64,000 nt of DNA from Piromyces finnis (Eukaryota > Neocallimastigomycota > Neocallimastigomycetes > Neocallimastigales > Neocallimastigaceae): positions 496,001 to 560,000 of the forward strand of contig MCFH01000022.1 in assembly GCA_002104945.1 (NCBI GenBank), in the 5' to 3' direction. The first letter of the stretch is position 1. Each line of letters starts with the position of its first letter. This document shows positions 1 through 13,005 of the stretch, in pieces. The notes below the pieces were generated by a model. That model was not told the origin of the DNA. It searched no databases and saw only the letters and a list, made by a program, of their open reading frames with translations. Position numbers and translations under genes: made by a program.

Positions 1-2133
1 ATTACATGATTTATCTGAATATATTAATAAAAAAGATTTAAATTTCCATGATCCAAAGGTTTTAAGTTATGGGATGAATGAAAATAAAATTTATGGTATT
101 CCTTTTGAATATGATTTCGATGTATTGTATTATCATAAAGATGGTGAAATTTCAAATGAAAATAGTGATACATTGACGTTAATAGAGAATATGGAAGATT
201 ATACATGGGAATCTTTATTAAAACAAATGGATAAAAATGGTCAATCTCTTAGAGTTTCATTGAGTGACGATAATGACTTATTAAATTTCATAATTGAATA
301 TACAAGTAATAATTATAAATTGTCTGTAAAAAACAATCCAAATTATATGAAATTATTTTATAATGAGTCTTCATCAACTTATTATACTAAATTACGTGAT
401 TTAGTAAAATCATTTTCCCAAAATAAGGATGTAAAAAGTGCTATTGAATCAACATTAAATGACGCATATAATAGCTTTTTGGCGAAAAATTCAACATTCT
501 TTAAAGCAAAGGCTTCTCATAACTTCCTTTTTAAATCGAAATATGGAAACGATGGAATTCCTTTATCTCTTCCTCCAAAATATCAAAGTGCTACAACAAA
601 TAAATATTTAGTTGCAAATAAATATAGTGATATTAAACCTGATCTTCTTGCTGAAGTGGCTCTCATTCTTACCGATAAGGAAGCACAATTATTCCGTGCT
701 GAAAAATATGGAAGTATTCCAACATTTGATTTCACTAAAAAAGATTCCGATCAATATTTACAAGATTATTGCAATAATAATCCAGTTATTTGTGATGCAA
801 TGGATAAAATGGAAAAACTTTATATTAGAGATATTTTTAGTTCTGACACAATGGTACCATTTTATGAAATATTATGTTTTATTCCAATCCGATTTAAAAA
901 TTATTTTTTATCTAATGATCTTGAATACATAAAAAGCTCTTTACAAAATGTGAATGAATTTGTTACAAGTAATTTAGGTATATATGGAACATTATCTAAA
1001 ATATCTGTTTTATTTGTTATTGGATTTTGTTGTTATGTAATTTTTATGACATACATATTAAAAGAACATCCATATATCAAAGTTATGTCACCACCATATT
1101 GTAATTTAATTGTCATAGGATGTATTTTAAATATGATTAAATTAATGAAATTTAATCCACCATATACACTTAAAAAAATAAAAACATATCTTTTTATTGA
1201 GACCCTCAGTACTAGTTTAATTTTCATTCCAATGTTTGTAATTATTTATCGAATTTATTATATATACAAAACAAAATCACTCCCTAAAAAATCTACATAT
1301 AAAACACTTTTTTTAATTTGTGTAATAGCAGCTATTTTTGTAGGAGTTATTTATAATGTGGCTATTATTTTTAACAATAAATTTTATTACGAAACAGTTG
1401 GTTCTGTTAGTGATACACGTATTCCAATAGGATATTTTTCAAATTACGAAACGTTAAATAAAATTTATAATGGATATCTTACAATTATTGTATGTATTAT
1501 ACTGTAATTTATTATTTAAAATCAAAAATCTTTCATAATAATATTTATTTATCAAGTGCTAACCTTTAATTTTTTTTCATATAGTTCATTACTATTTTCA
1601 TAATGGCTATTTATACCGGAACTTTATCAAAAAGATTTTTGGATATTTCATATATATTTGTTATTTACACTACAAATATTGCTGATTATATTGTTGAACG
1701 TTTAATAACAAGATTGAAGGGTAGTATGTATTATCCTATGTTTATTCTCTTAATAGTTTTATTTCATTGTATTGTTCATTTCAATTGTGTTTATCTTTTG
1801 ATTGGGTTAAGAATTTACTTTATTAAAAAAAATCCAAGATATAATTTTGATAATATTTATAATACAAATGTTGCACAACTCATTCCATTGAAATATAAAA
1901 CAAAAACTATGAGTGTATTTAGAAGATTTAGTGTTTTATCGTCAACAAGTAGTTTTAATAATAATCCTTCTATTAGAAGTGGTGGAGCAAGTGGTTATAA
2001 CACAAACTACAAAGCAGGAAGTCAAGCTGCCGCTTCATTTAAAACAAGTAATTCAAATATTAGAAATATAGGAGTAACTTCATTTAAATCAAGTAATACA
2101 AATATAAGAAGTATACCTCATCAAGATTTCTAA
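1..2133 (+). CDS. SBP-7TM class C receptor, 5' end outside window
   Basis: Predicted plasma-membrane receptor with an extracellular solute-binding-protein-like domain followed by a class C (7tm_3) seven-helix domain. The reading frame is already open at base 2, so the N-terminus and signal peptide lie to the left of the window. Exons are 1-1489 and 1585-2133. The 95-bp intron has a GTATGT donor, a GCTAAC branch-like motif and a TATAG acceptor, and it splits helix 5 in phase 0. Family landmarks visible are GIPFEYDFDVLYY, SDDNDLLNFIIEYTSN, FFKAKASHNF and SIPTFDFTKKDSD in the ectodomain; HPYIKVMSPPYCN marks helix 2. The cytoplasmic tail is Ser/Asn-rich with an internal repeat (SFKTSNSNIR / SFKSSNTNIR). 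It lies tail-to-tail with the next receptor. The ligand is unknown; sugars or peptides are plausible from the SBP fold. Confidence 0.85.
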
Positions 2134-2702
2134 TAAATGATAATATAATATTTTAATATCAAGGAAATAAGAAATATTAATGTGTTATGATAAAAAAGTA
2201 TTGTAAAAATATTAAAATATAAATTAATTCGAAAAAAAAGAAAAAGAAGATAATATGGATTTTATAAATATATAAAAGCATGTATTGAATAATTTTAAAA
2301 AACAGACTTATTTTGCAATAATAATATATATCTTTATACTTGTTCATTTTTGCCTGAAAAAAATTTTTTTTTATTTTGTTCGTTTAATATTTTCCATTTT
2401 GTATTTAAAAAAACTTTTCATAATATAATATTATTTATTTTTTAAATATTTACAAATTTATTTATTTATAAAAATTAATTTACATAGTGATATATTTAAT
2501 TAAAAATAATTTACCTACCCAAAATTTTGTAAATAATTTTTTTTTTTTTTGGTTATTTTTTTTTTATATTCACTTTATTATATATATATAATTAATAATT
2601 TACATTACTTATATTTTATATAAAAATATAAATATTGAAGTAAAATAAAAAAATAATAAAGTATTTATTATAATTCTTTATTATAATAATAATAAAAAAT
2701 TT
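2134..2702. other. Intergenic, convergent 3' ends
   Basis: AT-rich spacer between two convergent receptor genes. I see only A/T runs and no coding or RNA signal. Confidence 0.6.
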
Positions 2703-5255
2703 TTATATTCTGTTTCCTCTCACATCAACACTGGTAGTTTTAGCTGAATAAGCGGTACTTGCTTGTGAAATACTACCTCGAGTATTACTATTAGTGGTAA
2801 ATCTACTACCACTCATAATACTCATACATCTTAATTTTGATCTTAAAGCAACATATTGAGTAGCATCTGTTGTACTATTTGTACCACCAGTATCAAATTC
2901 AGGATTATTCATAAGTAAGTGGATTCTTGAACCAATTAATACATATACACATATAAAATGAAGGAAACAATTAAAAAGAATAGTTAAAAAGAAATACTGT
3001 GGATAATTTTTACCGTCCAGTTTTTTAATTAATTCATTAACAAGATAGTCAGAAATGTTTGTGCAGAAAATAACAAATGTATAACAAACATCACCAAATT
3101 TACTTGAACGACTTCCAGTAGCAATAATCATAAATATAAGAGCAATAAACTATTTTATTTATTTTAAAATTATTTAAATAAAGAAATTAGTATAAACCAT
3201 TTTTCAAATAATTATAAATTAATAATTAACAATAAATAAAAAATTATTAAATATTGTTTTAGTACTATTTGCTATTTGTAAATAAATATAATATAATATA
3301 ACATAATATTTATATGATATAAAAAAGTTACTACTTACAACAAAACCAAGGTATGCTTGATATACTTTATTTAGAGATTGATAATTACTGTATTCTCCAA
3401 CAGGAATACGAGAATAACCATTTGAACCAATTGCTTCATAGAAAAATTTACATGTAAAGATAATAACTACCTTATATATAACGGCAATACTAATTGCAAT
3501 CATAATACTAAAGAATAAACGTTTATTATCTAATTTATTTGACATAAACGACTTTGTTTTGAAAATACGATAAATACGATAAGCAACTGCAAACATTGGA
3601 ATATAAATTAGATTTGTACCAAGTGCTTCAATTACAACAAAAATTTTAATTTTAGCAATTGAGTATGACGGAATATATTTCAATAACTTTATCATATTTA
3701 AAACACATCCTCCTACAATTAAATTACAAAACACCGGTGATATAACCTTAATATAAGGATGGTCTCTTAATCTATAGGTCATAAAAATAACAAAAAAACA
3801 GAATACAATTGTTAAAACAGTTATGAAAATTGATAATACACCATATAAACCCATGTCAGAAGTAATTAATTCATTCATATTTTGAAAAGTTAACTTTAAA
3901 TTATCAATATCTCTTTTTTCAAAAAATGTTTTGATTTTTAATGGAAGAAGACATAATATTTCATAAAATGGTACCATATATTTTGACTTAAATATATCTC
4001 TTATATATAATTTCTTAGTTTTTTCCATGATACTACATATAACTGGATTATCATTACAATAGGTTTGCATGTCTTCGTCTGAATCTTTTTTAGTAAAATC
4101 AAATGTTGGAATACAACCAAATTCATCAGCACGTAAAAGTTGTATTTTCTTATCTGTAAGGATAAGTGCGATTTCTGCGAGTATTTCTGGTTTAATATCA
4201 CTATACTTATTGGCAACTAAAAGTTTATGATTAGTTACACTTTGATGTTTTGGTAAAGGTGTCATAGGAAGATCAGCATTATTATATTTTAATTTTTTAA
4301 ATATAAAATTATAGGATGCTCTAGCCTTAAAGAAAGTTGAATCACCCTTCATATAATCATTAAATGCGCTATATAAATTATAATTATATATTTCCTCTTG
4401 ATATTTAATATATGATTTAATAAAATCACGTAATTCTACATATAAAGAAGTGGAAGTATTATTATAAAATAATTTCATATGATCTGGGTCATAATCTGGT
4501 GATAAATTGAATTTATTACTTGTGTATTCAACGAAAAAGTTTAATAAATCATCCGCTTCACGAGTTGGTATAGTTTGAGGTTGCTCATTATTTTTTAATT
4601 TTTCTGTTAAATCATCCCATGTATAACTTTCCATATTATTTATTAATTCTTGGGTATCATTATAAGCTTTTGAATATAGCTTTTCATGACGATAATAAAA
4701 TACATTAAAATCATTTTCATAAGGAATACCAATTAATTTTTTTTCATATATACCATAACTTAAACTTTTAGGATCATGAAACTCGAGAACTTTCATGTCA
4801 ATATATTTGGAGAGATCATGAAATAATTCAAGAGATGGATATCTATATCCAACATTTGTACGAACCCAATCACTTTCAATTAATGACATTTCACTAAATA
4901 AAGTTCTATCATCAACAATAGCCATATCATAATTTTTTTCTTTTAATTTTTTAGATAAAAAATTCATATAATTAAATGCTACAGTTGAATAACCATTTGC
5001 CATTGGTTCGTAATGATAAAAATAAAAATCTATTTCATAATCTTTAAGTTTTTCATTATCTTTGACTTTTTCTGTAAAATATCCATTTAAAGCACTTTTA
5101 TATTTGTCATAATCAAAATACCAATTTTTTGAACTACTAGTATATATATCAAGATCTCTTAAACATATAGTAATTTTTTTTTTAGCTTTAACAGTACAGA
5201 GTGAACATAATACTGTATAAAAAAGAAACGATAATTTTTTTATTTTTTGAATCAT
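2703..5255 (-). CDS. SBP-7TM class C receptor
   Basis: Complete receptor of about 787 residues. Exon 1 is 5255-3339 and exon 2 is 3149-2703; the donor is GTAAGT and the acceptor AATAG, in phase 0 inside helix 5, the same place as in three sister genes. Residues 1-24 form a signal peptide ending at VKA. The ectodomain runs to about residue 465 and contains IGIPYENDFNVFYY, ADDLLNFFVEYTSN, FFKARASYNF and CIPTFDFTKKDSD. Seven helices follow; HPYIKVISPVFCN, IYIPMFAVAYRIYRIF and FGDVCYTFVIF are the family landmarks of helices 2, 3 and 6. The tail is short and Ser/Thr-rich. Class C fungal receptors are presumed to signal through heterotrimeric G proteins; the ligand cannot be read from sequence. The fusion, intron and 7TM show that this is not bacterial contamination despite the SBP ectodomain. 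Confidence 0.9.
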
Positions 5256-6350
5256 TATAGTATTCTATTAACTTTAAAAGAAAATGAATAAATAATAAAA
5301 AAAAAAAAAGAAATAAAAAAGAAAAAAGAAAAAGAGAAAATAAAAAAAAAAAAGGAATTTTAATTAATATAATTATTTTTTTATAAACTTTAATATATTT
5401 TTTCAATAATATATAATTATAAAGTTATTTTAAGATTTAAAAAAATAAGAAAAAAAAAATTAAAATTCATATTATAGTTTTTAAGAACTTTAATAGTATA
5501 ATTTTTTATTTAAATTAATAAAAGTGCTTTTCATTTTATTACTTTATTTAAATTTTTAAAATATATATTTAGTAATTTTTTACCCTATTCAATATTATTC
5601 CTATTATCATAAATTTAATTAATATCATTAATTTTATATTTAGTAATTTTTATATATTATTTTTTAACTATTTATATATTAATAACTAATTAAGACATTA
5701 ATTCATTATTTTTTCTTCTTTTTTTTTTTTTTTAACTTGAAATATTTAAGAATGTTTTTTTTTCTCCATATTATAATAATTAAACTATATTAATGTAAAA
5801 GGTATAATTTTATATTATCCATAATAATAAATTTAAATAAATTACTCAAATTTATAGTTTTTTTTTTTTATATATATATATAAACTAAAATCAATAATAA
5901 ATAAATTTTTATTATTATAATAATAATAAAAAAATTTTAAATCTTTTTATTTTTTGAAATTTCCTTAAATTATACTTTCAAAATAACCACCTTTCAATTT
6001 TCAATTTTTATTTTATTTATTTTAATTTTGATTATTTAATAATTTTTTGTTTTTTAAAAATTTAAATGTTTCTTTTACAATAAAGTTTTATATATTTTTA
6101 ATTTAATCTTTCAACTTTTATAATTTTATTATTTCTTTTAATATTTTTACTTTTTTAAAAGTCTATATTACTTTCTAAATTTTTTTCTAAATTTTTTCTA
6201 AATTTTTTTCTAAATTTTTTTTAAATTTTTTTTTTTACATAAGTAAAAATCTTTAAAATTGTTTCTATATTTTATATACAAATTATTTATCATGGAGGAA
6301 ATATAATATAATTATATATTTATATAATTATATATTTATATTGTTATGGA
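5256..6350. other. Intergenic spacer
   Basis: AT-rich, no gene seen. Bases about 6170-6235 hold a short tandem array of a CTAAATTTTTTT-type unit. Confidence 0.6.
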
Positions 6351-9074
6351 TTAATAATTATAATTATTTCTACCAGAAGATTCATTATATCTATTGTAAT
6401 TTAAAAAGTTATAGTTAGGGTTCATATGATTTGGACTTGTCTGCTGATTATAATTATCATAATTATCATAATTATCATAATCATGACTTAAAAATGGGCT
6501 TGTTGGACTGTAATTTGGAGGTGAATTATTATTGTTATTTGTATAGTTTGGAATATTATTACGTTGTGAGGCATTTGTATAAGCGTTAGAATATGGAGAT
6601 GTTGGTGATTTAATATTACTTAAACTATTGTTTACAAGTGTATTTGGACTTTTCATGGTGCCATCACTTGAATTAATAAATCCAGAATTTAATCCATAAT
6701 TTCCAGAAGTGTTGTAGAGAATATAATTTTTATTAGTACTACTACTTGTATTATAAGGTTCACTGATTTCTAATGTATCATTACTACTATTCTTTTTTGA
6801 TTTAGATTTAAATGCTAAATTTCCTTTGAATTTATTAACTAATTCACTGTAGGCCTTCTTTGATCTTAAAGGAATAAATTCCTTTAAATCTTCTGAATCC
6901 ATAGCAGAACTAACTTTCATATCATCTGGATAGAGTAAAACGAAAAGAAGTCTTGATCCAATTAAAAAGTGAATACTTAAATAACTAACCACACAATTAA
7001 ATAAAATAACAAGGAAGAAATATTTTTCATAATTAATATGAGATAATTTTTCTAAAAGTCTTCTTACGATGAAATCAGCAATATTTAAAGAGAAAATAAC
7101 AAAAATATAACTAATATCACCGAATTTTCTTGAAATTCTACCAGTAGTAAGCATCATAAAAAGTAAAGCAATGAAAATTCCATGTAAGTAGAAGAGATAA
7201 ATGTTAGTATATACTTCAGCATCTTCAAGCATATATTCAGGAAAACGAGTATATCTAAGAGATCCGAATGGTAAATAATAAAAGTTAACTTTATATGCTA
7301 TATAAGATCTATAAGCAACAGCAACCAATATAGCTAATACTACTCCAAAGAATAAACGTTTATTATTTAATGATTTAGTCATGAAAGATTTAGCTCTGAA
7401 AATACGGAAGATACGGTAGGTAACAGCAAACATTGGAACGTAAATTAAATTAATACTAATGGTTTCATAGATATAATAGAATTTTGCCATAAACGCAGTG
7501 TATGGTGGTAAATATTGTAAAAATTTACACATATTCATGGTAGTACCTAAGATAATCATTATACAAAATATTGGGGAAATAACCTTTATGTATGGATGTT
7601 CTCTGTGCTTATAAATCAAACACATGATAACCAAGAAAAATACAGCAAAACCAAACATTAATATATAAGAAAAAATTCCATAAATACCTAATTGTTCAGT
7701 AAGTAATATGAATAAATTTTTAAAAGCAAAGATAACAGCTTCAACGTCATTATTAAGTATGTAATTTCTTATTATTTTTGGTAAGTTAATTTCAATTTCT
7801 ATAAATGGTGAGCTTTTTTCATTCTTTAAAATATCTTTAATGTAAAGACGATCCATTTTTTCGATGATATTACATATATATGGTTGACTAGAACAGTAAG
7901 CTTTGATTTCTGGATCACTTTCTTTTTGCTTCATATCAAAAGTTGGAATACTTCCAAAATGATTAGCTCTGTATAATTGAGCATCCTTTGAAGTAAGAGC
8001 AATAGCAACTTCAGCAAGTAACTTCTTATCTACTTTACTATTTGTAGTAATTGCTAAATACTTTTCCATTATATTTGATTTATATTTTGGTGGAAGAGTG
8101 TAAGAATAAGTATTATTAGTTTTTTCCATTTCAGAACGAATAATATGACGGTGTGAAGCTTTTCCTTTGAAAAACATTGACTTTTCTTCAACAAAATCAG
8201 CAAATGCATCATCTAAAGTTATTTGAAGGGATTCAGTAACATCACCATTAGTGTAACTAATGATATAATCATAAATGGAAGAAAATAATTCTTCACCAGT
8301 CTTATTATAAAATACTTTCCAATAAAATGGATCATATTCTTTTGATAATTGGTATTTACATGCAGTATATTCGATAATTAAATTTAATAAATCATTATCA
8401 TCACCTAAACCAATTGATTGAGTTTTTGGAGTTGAAGATTGTATTGAATTTAATAAATCGTCCCAATTAATAGTTTTCATTTTATCTACAATACCAACAG
8501 AATCTTTATTTTGATCATTGTAGTACAATACATCAAAATCTAATTCGAATGGTAATCCATAAATTGTACCTTCATATATACCATCATTAAGAGCCCTTGC
8601 TTCATTGAAACTAAGTTCTTCTTTTTTAATATATTCTGATAATGGATGGAATATTTCAATAGATGGTCTACGGTGTTCTAAATAAAATTCAACAATATCA
8701 CTCTCCATAAAGGCCATTTCACTAAATAATATACGATCATCTAAAATCATCATATCATAATTTCCTTCTGAAAGATCAGGTTCTACTTCATATAAATATT
8801 TGAAATATACTGAACCTCCACCTTCCTTGACTGGTAAATATTCATAAAAAGAAAATGCTATTTCAACATTAGCTAAAGCAGGATTAACAGCGCTTTGTTC
8901 TGCTAAGTAAGAATTGATTAATTCTTCATACTTTATTTCCCATTCTTCAGCAACCGCGGTTTCTGGCATATCCGGTTGTTTAGTAAGAATAGTAATTACA
9001 GTTTTCTCAGCATAAGAAAAACTGATTATAATCGAGAAAAGAGTTAAATATATAAAGCTGTAAAGAATTCTCAT
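6351..9074 (-). CDS. SBP-7TM class C receptor, intronless, long Asn-rich tail
   Basis: Single-exon receptor of 907 residues. Residues 1-22 are a signal peptide (cleavage near SYA). The ectodomain reaches about residue 455 and shows YGLPFELDFDVLYYND, GLGDDNDLLNLIIEYT, FFKGKASH and SIPTFDMKQKESD. Helix 1 begins near residue 460, and the seven-helix domain ends about residue 730. Helix 2 reads HPYIKVISPIFC, helix 3 ends YVPMFAVTYRIFRIF. The roughly 175-residue cytoplasmic tail is rich in Asn, Ser, Pro and Tyr with YDNYDNYDNY near its end, a low-complexity region that could hold phosphorylation or docking sites. The helix-5 intron found in the other family members is absent; the coding sequence runs straight through that site. 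Start chosen at the ATG giving the signal peptide. Confidence 0.92.
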   Translation of the reverse strand: MRILYSFIYLTLFSIIISFSYAEKTVITILTKQPDMPETAVAEEWEIKYEELINSYLAEQSAVNPALANVEIAFSFYEYLPVKEGGGSVYFKYLYEVEPDLSEGNYDMMILDDRILFSEMAFMESDIVEFYLEHRRPSIEIFHPLSEYIKKEELSFNEARALNDGIYEGTIYGLPFELDFDVLYYNDQNKDSVGIVDKMKTINWDDLLNSIQSSTPKTQSIGLGDDNDLLNLIIEYTACKYQLSKEYDPFYWKVFYNKTGEELFSSIYDYIISYTNGDVTESLQITLDDAFADFVEEKSMFFKGKASHRHIIRSEMEKTNNTYSYTLPPKYKSNIMEKYLAITTNSKVDKKLLAEVAIALTSKDAQLYRANHFGSIPTFDMKQKESDPEIKAYCSSQPYICNIIEKMDRLYIKDILKNEKSSPFIEIEINLPKIIRNYILNNDVEAVIFAFKNLFILLTEQLGIYGIFSYILMFGFAVFFLVIMCLIYKHREHPYIKVISPIFCIMIILGTTMNMCKFLQYLPPYTAFMAKFYYIYETISINLIYVPMFAVTYRIFRIFRAKSFMTKSLNNKRLFFGVVLAILVAVAYRSYIAYKVNFYYLPFGSLRYTRFPEYMLEDAEVYTNIYLFYLHGIFIALLFMMLTTGRISRKFGDISYIFVIFSLNIADFIVRRLLEKLSHINYEKYFFLVILFNCVVSYLSIHFLIGSRLLFVLLYPDDMKVSSAMDSEDLKEFIPLRSKKAYSELVNKFKGNLAFKSKSKKNSSNDTLEISEPYNTSSSTNKNYILYNTSGNYGLNSGFINSSDGTMKSPNTLVNNSLSNIKSPTSPYSNAYTNASQRNNIPNYTNNNNNSPPNYSPTSPFLSHDYDNYDNYDNYNQQTSPNHMNPNYNFLNYNRYNESSGRNNYNY

Positions 9075-11366
9075 TTTGTTTATTATGTTTTAAATTATTT
9101 TAAAAACACTTTTAAATTGTATAAAATTTAAAGGTTTTTTTTTTTTCTTACAAAATCAAATATCAATTATTTTATATTTTATATTATTATGTAAAAGCAA
9201 TTACAATAAAAATAACTAATAAAAATATTTATTATTTATTTTTATATCTATACAATTTATACTTTATATAAATAAAGTATAATTTTTTTCTAATATTTTA
9301 TGTACAATTTTTATTTATATAAGTATTGTACTTTTACTTTTATTATTTTATTATATATAATTACTTTATAATAAAAAAAAAAAGATAGAAAATGAGAATT
9401 TTTGAGTTTATATATCAAATATCAAATAAATAATAGATATTTACATAAAAAAAATTAATCTTTTTTTTTATATAATAATATTAAAAAAAAAACGTTAAAA
9501 CTCTAATTTATAATTAAATTAATAAAAATTTAATATAACTTTAAACTATATTATTTTAAACGATTAACATATGAATATCTATAAATCTTCATTTAAATTA
9601 TATTAAACTTAATTTAAAAATTGGTATTTCAATAGTTAATTATTCGACTATAATATTAAATATTATATGATTTTAAAAATGAAATTTTATCATTTATTTA
9701 ATAATTAATAAAATTCGAAACACAAAATTTTTTTAATTTATTTATTTTAAATTTAGTTATAAAAAAAAATTAATATGGGGCAATTAATTTTTAATTAAAT
9801 TTTAATTAAATATTTCTTTTTTATTTAATATTATAATATATTAAAATTATTTTTTTCATTAATAGTTCATATTATTAGTGATATAACAAAAATGATAATC
9901 AATAATCTAATTAGGAATAATAATAATATAAATATTCTTTTAATTTTCAATATTCATACTTGTTACTATTATTATAACGAAAATAAAGGTAATATTTATT
10001 ATAAAATTAATTTATTTCTGGGTAATTAATAAGCACAAAATATATTTGTTTTTTTTTTATTATTTAATATGTTTTTTTGAAATACTAAATTATATATCAT
10101 ATAAAATTTAAAAAAAAAATAATAAAAAACATTCATTTTTATATTTTCATTATTAATTAACCATTGAATAAATAAATAATATTCTTAACTTATTATTCAT
10201 TTATTCCCATATAAAAATTAATAATTAGAACAGTTTTTTTTTCTAGTAAGTGTTTAATTATTGCCAGTTTTATTTTTTCCAAAAATCTACATTTTCGAAT
10301 ATTTTCAATATCTCGAATTTTATATTTTATTTTCCTTTGTGATAAAATTATGATCGGAAGATAAAAAAAAAAAAAGGTACTTTATTTACAACAAATAGAA
10401 TAATAATATAATTCATATAATGAAATTAAAATACAAAAATTTAATAATTAAAAGAGGTATTAAATCGTTATTAAATCTATTATTATTTTAATATTTTAAT
10501 ATATAATAGTATTAATTTAATTATTAAATAAATTAAAATCAAATTCAAAAATATATTAATTTTAAATTAATAAAATAAATCTATTTTTTTTTTGGAATAA
10601 AAAATTTGGGATACTTTTAATTATATTAAATAAATTAATTTTTTTAATAGTTCCACAAATTTAAAATGGAATTATGTGGCTTACTTTACCTTCATGTTTC
10701 TAATTTACATGAATGTATTTATATATATTTCTTATTAAAAATAATATAAAAAAACAATATTAAAATCAAATATAAATAGAATTAAAAAAAAATTAATATT
10801 TATAAATCTTATATTAATAATAAAGTTAATAATAATATTAATTATAATAATATATGTAATATTACAAAAAAAAAAATTATATATCTTTTTTAGTTTACAT
10901 ATAATACAAAACAAATAATAATTAGAATTAGAATATATTATTTTTTAATATTTATTAATAAATAAAGTTAATCTGTAAAATTTGATTGGTAAATATTTTT
11001 TTTATATTTTACAGAAAAATTCAACTTATTACAATTTATTAAATTATGTGAATAATATTCCGTATTTATTTCTTGATTTTATATTAAAATTAATTCATAA
11101 AGTAGAATTTGAATAAGGAAGAATACACTACAAAAAATTTAAAAATCAATATAAATCATTATCTTCCACAGAAAAAGTGATAAATCACATAAAAAAAAAA
11201 AAAAAAGCTTATCTTCAAAACTATTTTCAGAGTTCTTTGGAATATTCCTTACCACTTTTATGATTTCATTCATTAAATAATATAAAGTTTTCTTCCAAAA
11301 CTTTCATTTTTTACATGTATAATATTGTAATGTTGCATAACTAAATATTTTTTCAAAGTTATTATT
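9075..11366. other. Long AT-rich intergenic region
   Basis: About 2.3 kb upstream of the intronless receptor. Nothing coding or structured could be recognised; mostly A/T runs. Confidence 0.5.
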
Positions 11367-12195
11367 CTTTTTTTTTTAGACTGGAAAGAGAATACACTTC
11401 TTCCTGTATTTTTTTATTTAATTTGAAATATTACATTATATCAGGTAATAATACATATTGAATAAATGATAAATAATAAAATAGATATATATATAAATAA
11501 AAATACAAAATAAAATAAAATAAAATAATTATTAAAGTTGCATAAAAGTTCAATGAACTCTACAATTCGTACTGTGTGAGGTTGGTCCCTACCTAATAAA
11601 TTAAATGAAATAAAATAGAGAAGTAACATCAGGTATAATAGTGTGGTGTCCACTAAACTCTCCAGTTCATAATGTTTTTATTCAAAGAAATACTAACATT
11701 GAACCCTGTGTATTAGGAATGTTCCTTTGCTATATCGGTACGACGTTGGCACTCTTGATTACGTTAGGTGTCTTACTAAACCTGTCAAAAAGTAGCTTCA
11801 TTGAACTACTAATGATAGGGATTGTTTTAGTAAGAAAAGCCGCAAGATCCTCTATATATGGAACATGAAACTCTGATGAACTGTAAAGCTGTTCATTCAA
11901 ATGTCTTTGTTCCGCTTTATCGATTTGTAGCTTATCATAAGTTAAGGTTTCACCAAGAAAGAACTTAAAAATATAGTTATAAATTGTTTTTCTTACTTCT
12001 ATTTCAGGGAGTAAGTAAGTGATGAATTGATTTTTGTATTTATTGTAAAAAAAGGTAAAAAGATCGTCAAAAATGCTAAGTGAAGAAGTTCTGTATTCAG
12101 AGAGTGCAGACCATTCTAAAATCTAGGATAAATACTAATTCATCACTTAGTTTTATGGATTTGTAACTCATCATAAGCTAAAGTTCCACCAAATT
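11367..12195 (-). mobile_element. LINE 3'-end remnant
   Basis: Minus-strand remnant of a non-LTR retrotransposon. The same sequence occurs at 41529-42095 and 42112-42730. On the minus strand it encodes a degenerate reading frame with LQIDKAEQRHLNEQLYSSS, then AAFLTKTIPIISSS and LLFDRFSKTPNVIKSA, matching the other copies, followed by about 250 bp of 3' untranslated DNA and a short poly(A) after TTAGTCT-like bases (T-run at 11368-11377 on +). The motif for TTTGTAGCTTATCATAAG recurs at about 11925 and 12160, so a second truncated piece is joined on. In-frame stops make it non-functional. Confidence 0.75.
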
Positions 12196-12813
12196 TTTTT
12201 TTTTTTTTAAATATTTTTAAACTTTATTATTAATTTAATTTAAAATTATAATACATGTTATAAAAAAACAAAAATTAAAATATGTTTAAATAAACTCAAA
12301 TGAATAAAAATTGGGTATAATATGTTCTAGTAATTTTAATTAAAGTAAGAAAACCACTATTATACTAAAGTACAATAATTGTATTTGACACCGAGCCAAA
12401 AATCAAAATTTTGTCATGGAACAAAATTATGATCTCCATTGGTTGTGCCGGCCCTCCTGGCCTGTCTTACTATTTCTTCAACATTGACGCTCTTGGATGT
12501 TACTTCAAACCATTAACCATCGCTGGCCAGTAGCAAAGGCATGATTTTGGTTAGAAGTTCCGCTGTTACCGTCAAGAATGGTATTCCTTCGTAAATGCTC
12601 GATCGAATCTGACACTTGCAAAGTTCTTTCCATTCCCTTGAATTGGAATTGATATCGTTAAAACTTTTTTCCCTCAAAAAGGAATTTAAATATTTTATTA
12701 CACATACTAGAATAATTATACACATTAATATTCACCCGATTATTAGTACTATTACTATTATATTATTAACTAAATTACTAAAATTATTTATTATCATCAT
12801 CATCATCATCATC

Positions 12814-12869
<56 letters not shown>

Positions 12870-12900
12870 TTTTATAAAATTTCGATAATTTATACAATTA
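12196..12900 (-). mobile_element. Short poly(A)-tailed retroelement derivative
   Basis: Minus-strand element ending in a poly(A) (T-run about 12196-12209 on +). It shares about 400 bp with the plus-strand copy at 26690-27396, including the coding piece NSREWKELCKCQI and the 3' stretch before the tail. Its head (KYLNSFL, CIIILVC frame) matches 43200-43424. It also contains about 55 bp (12437-12495) shared with the SINE-like element at 40.1-40.7 kb. The 5' side runs into an ATC/ATT microsatellite (about 12797-12866). It abuts the LINE remnant, apparently inserted at a CCACCAA site. Confidence 0.65.
12797..12866. repeat. (ATC)n/(ATT)n microsatellite
   Basis: A run of ATC triplets followed by more than 15 ATT triplets. 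It sits at the 5' edge of the minus-strand retroelement derivative, where the plus-strand copy also has Asn/Ser-codon-rich sequence. Confidence 0.85.
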
Positions 12901-13005
12901 TATAGATTCTTTAAAATAATAATAATAAAATTATATTATTTTTAAATTTATATCTGTACATTCGATGATGAGTAATTTCAATGATATTAGTTATTTTATA
13001 TATCA

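Noticed and set aside
11641-11868. 75-codon plus-strand frame
   Set aside because: Antisense to the LINE remnant, whose minus-strand frame matches two other copies.
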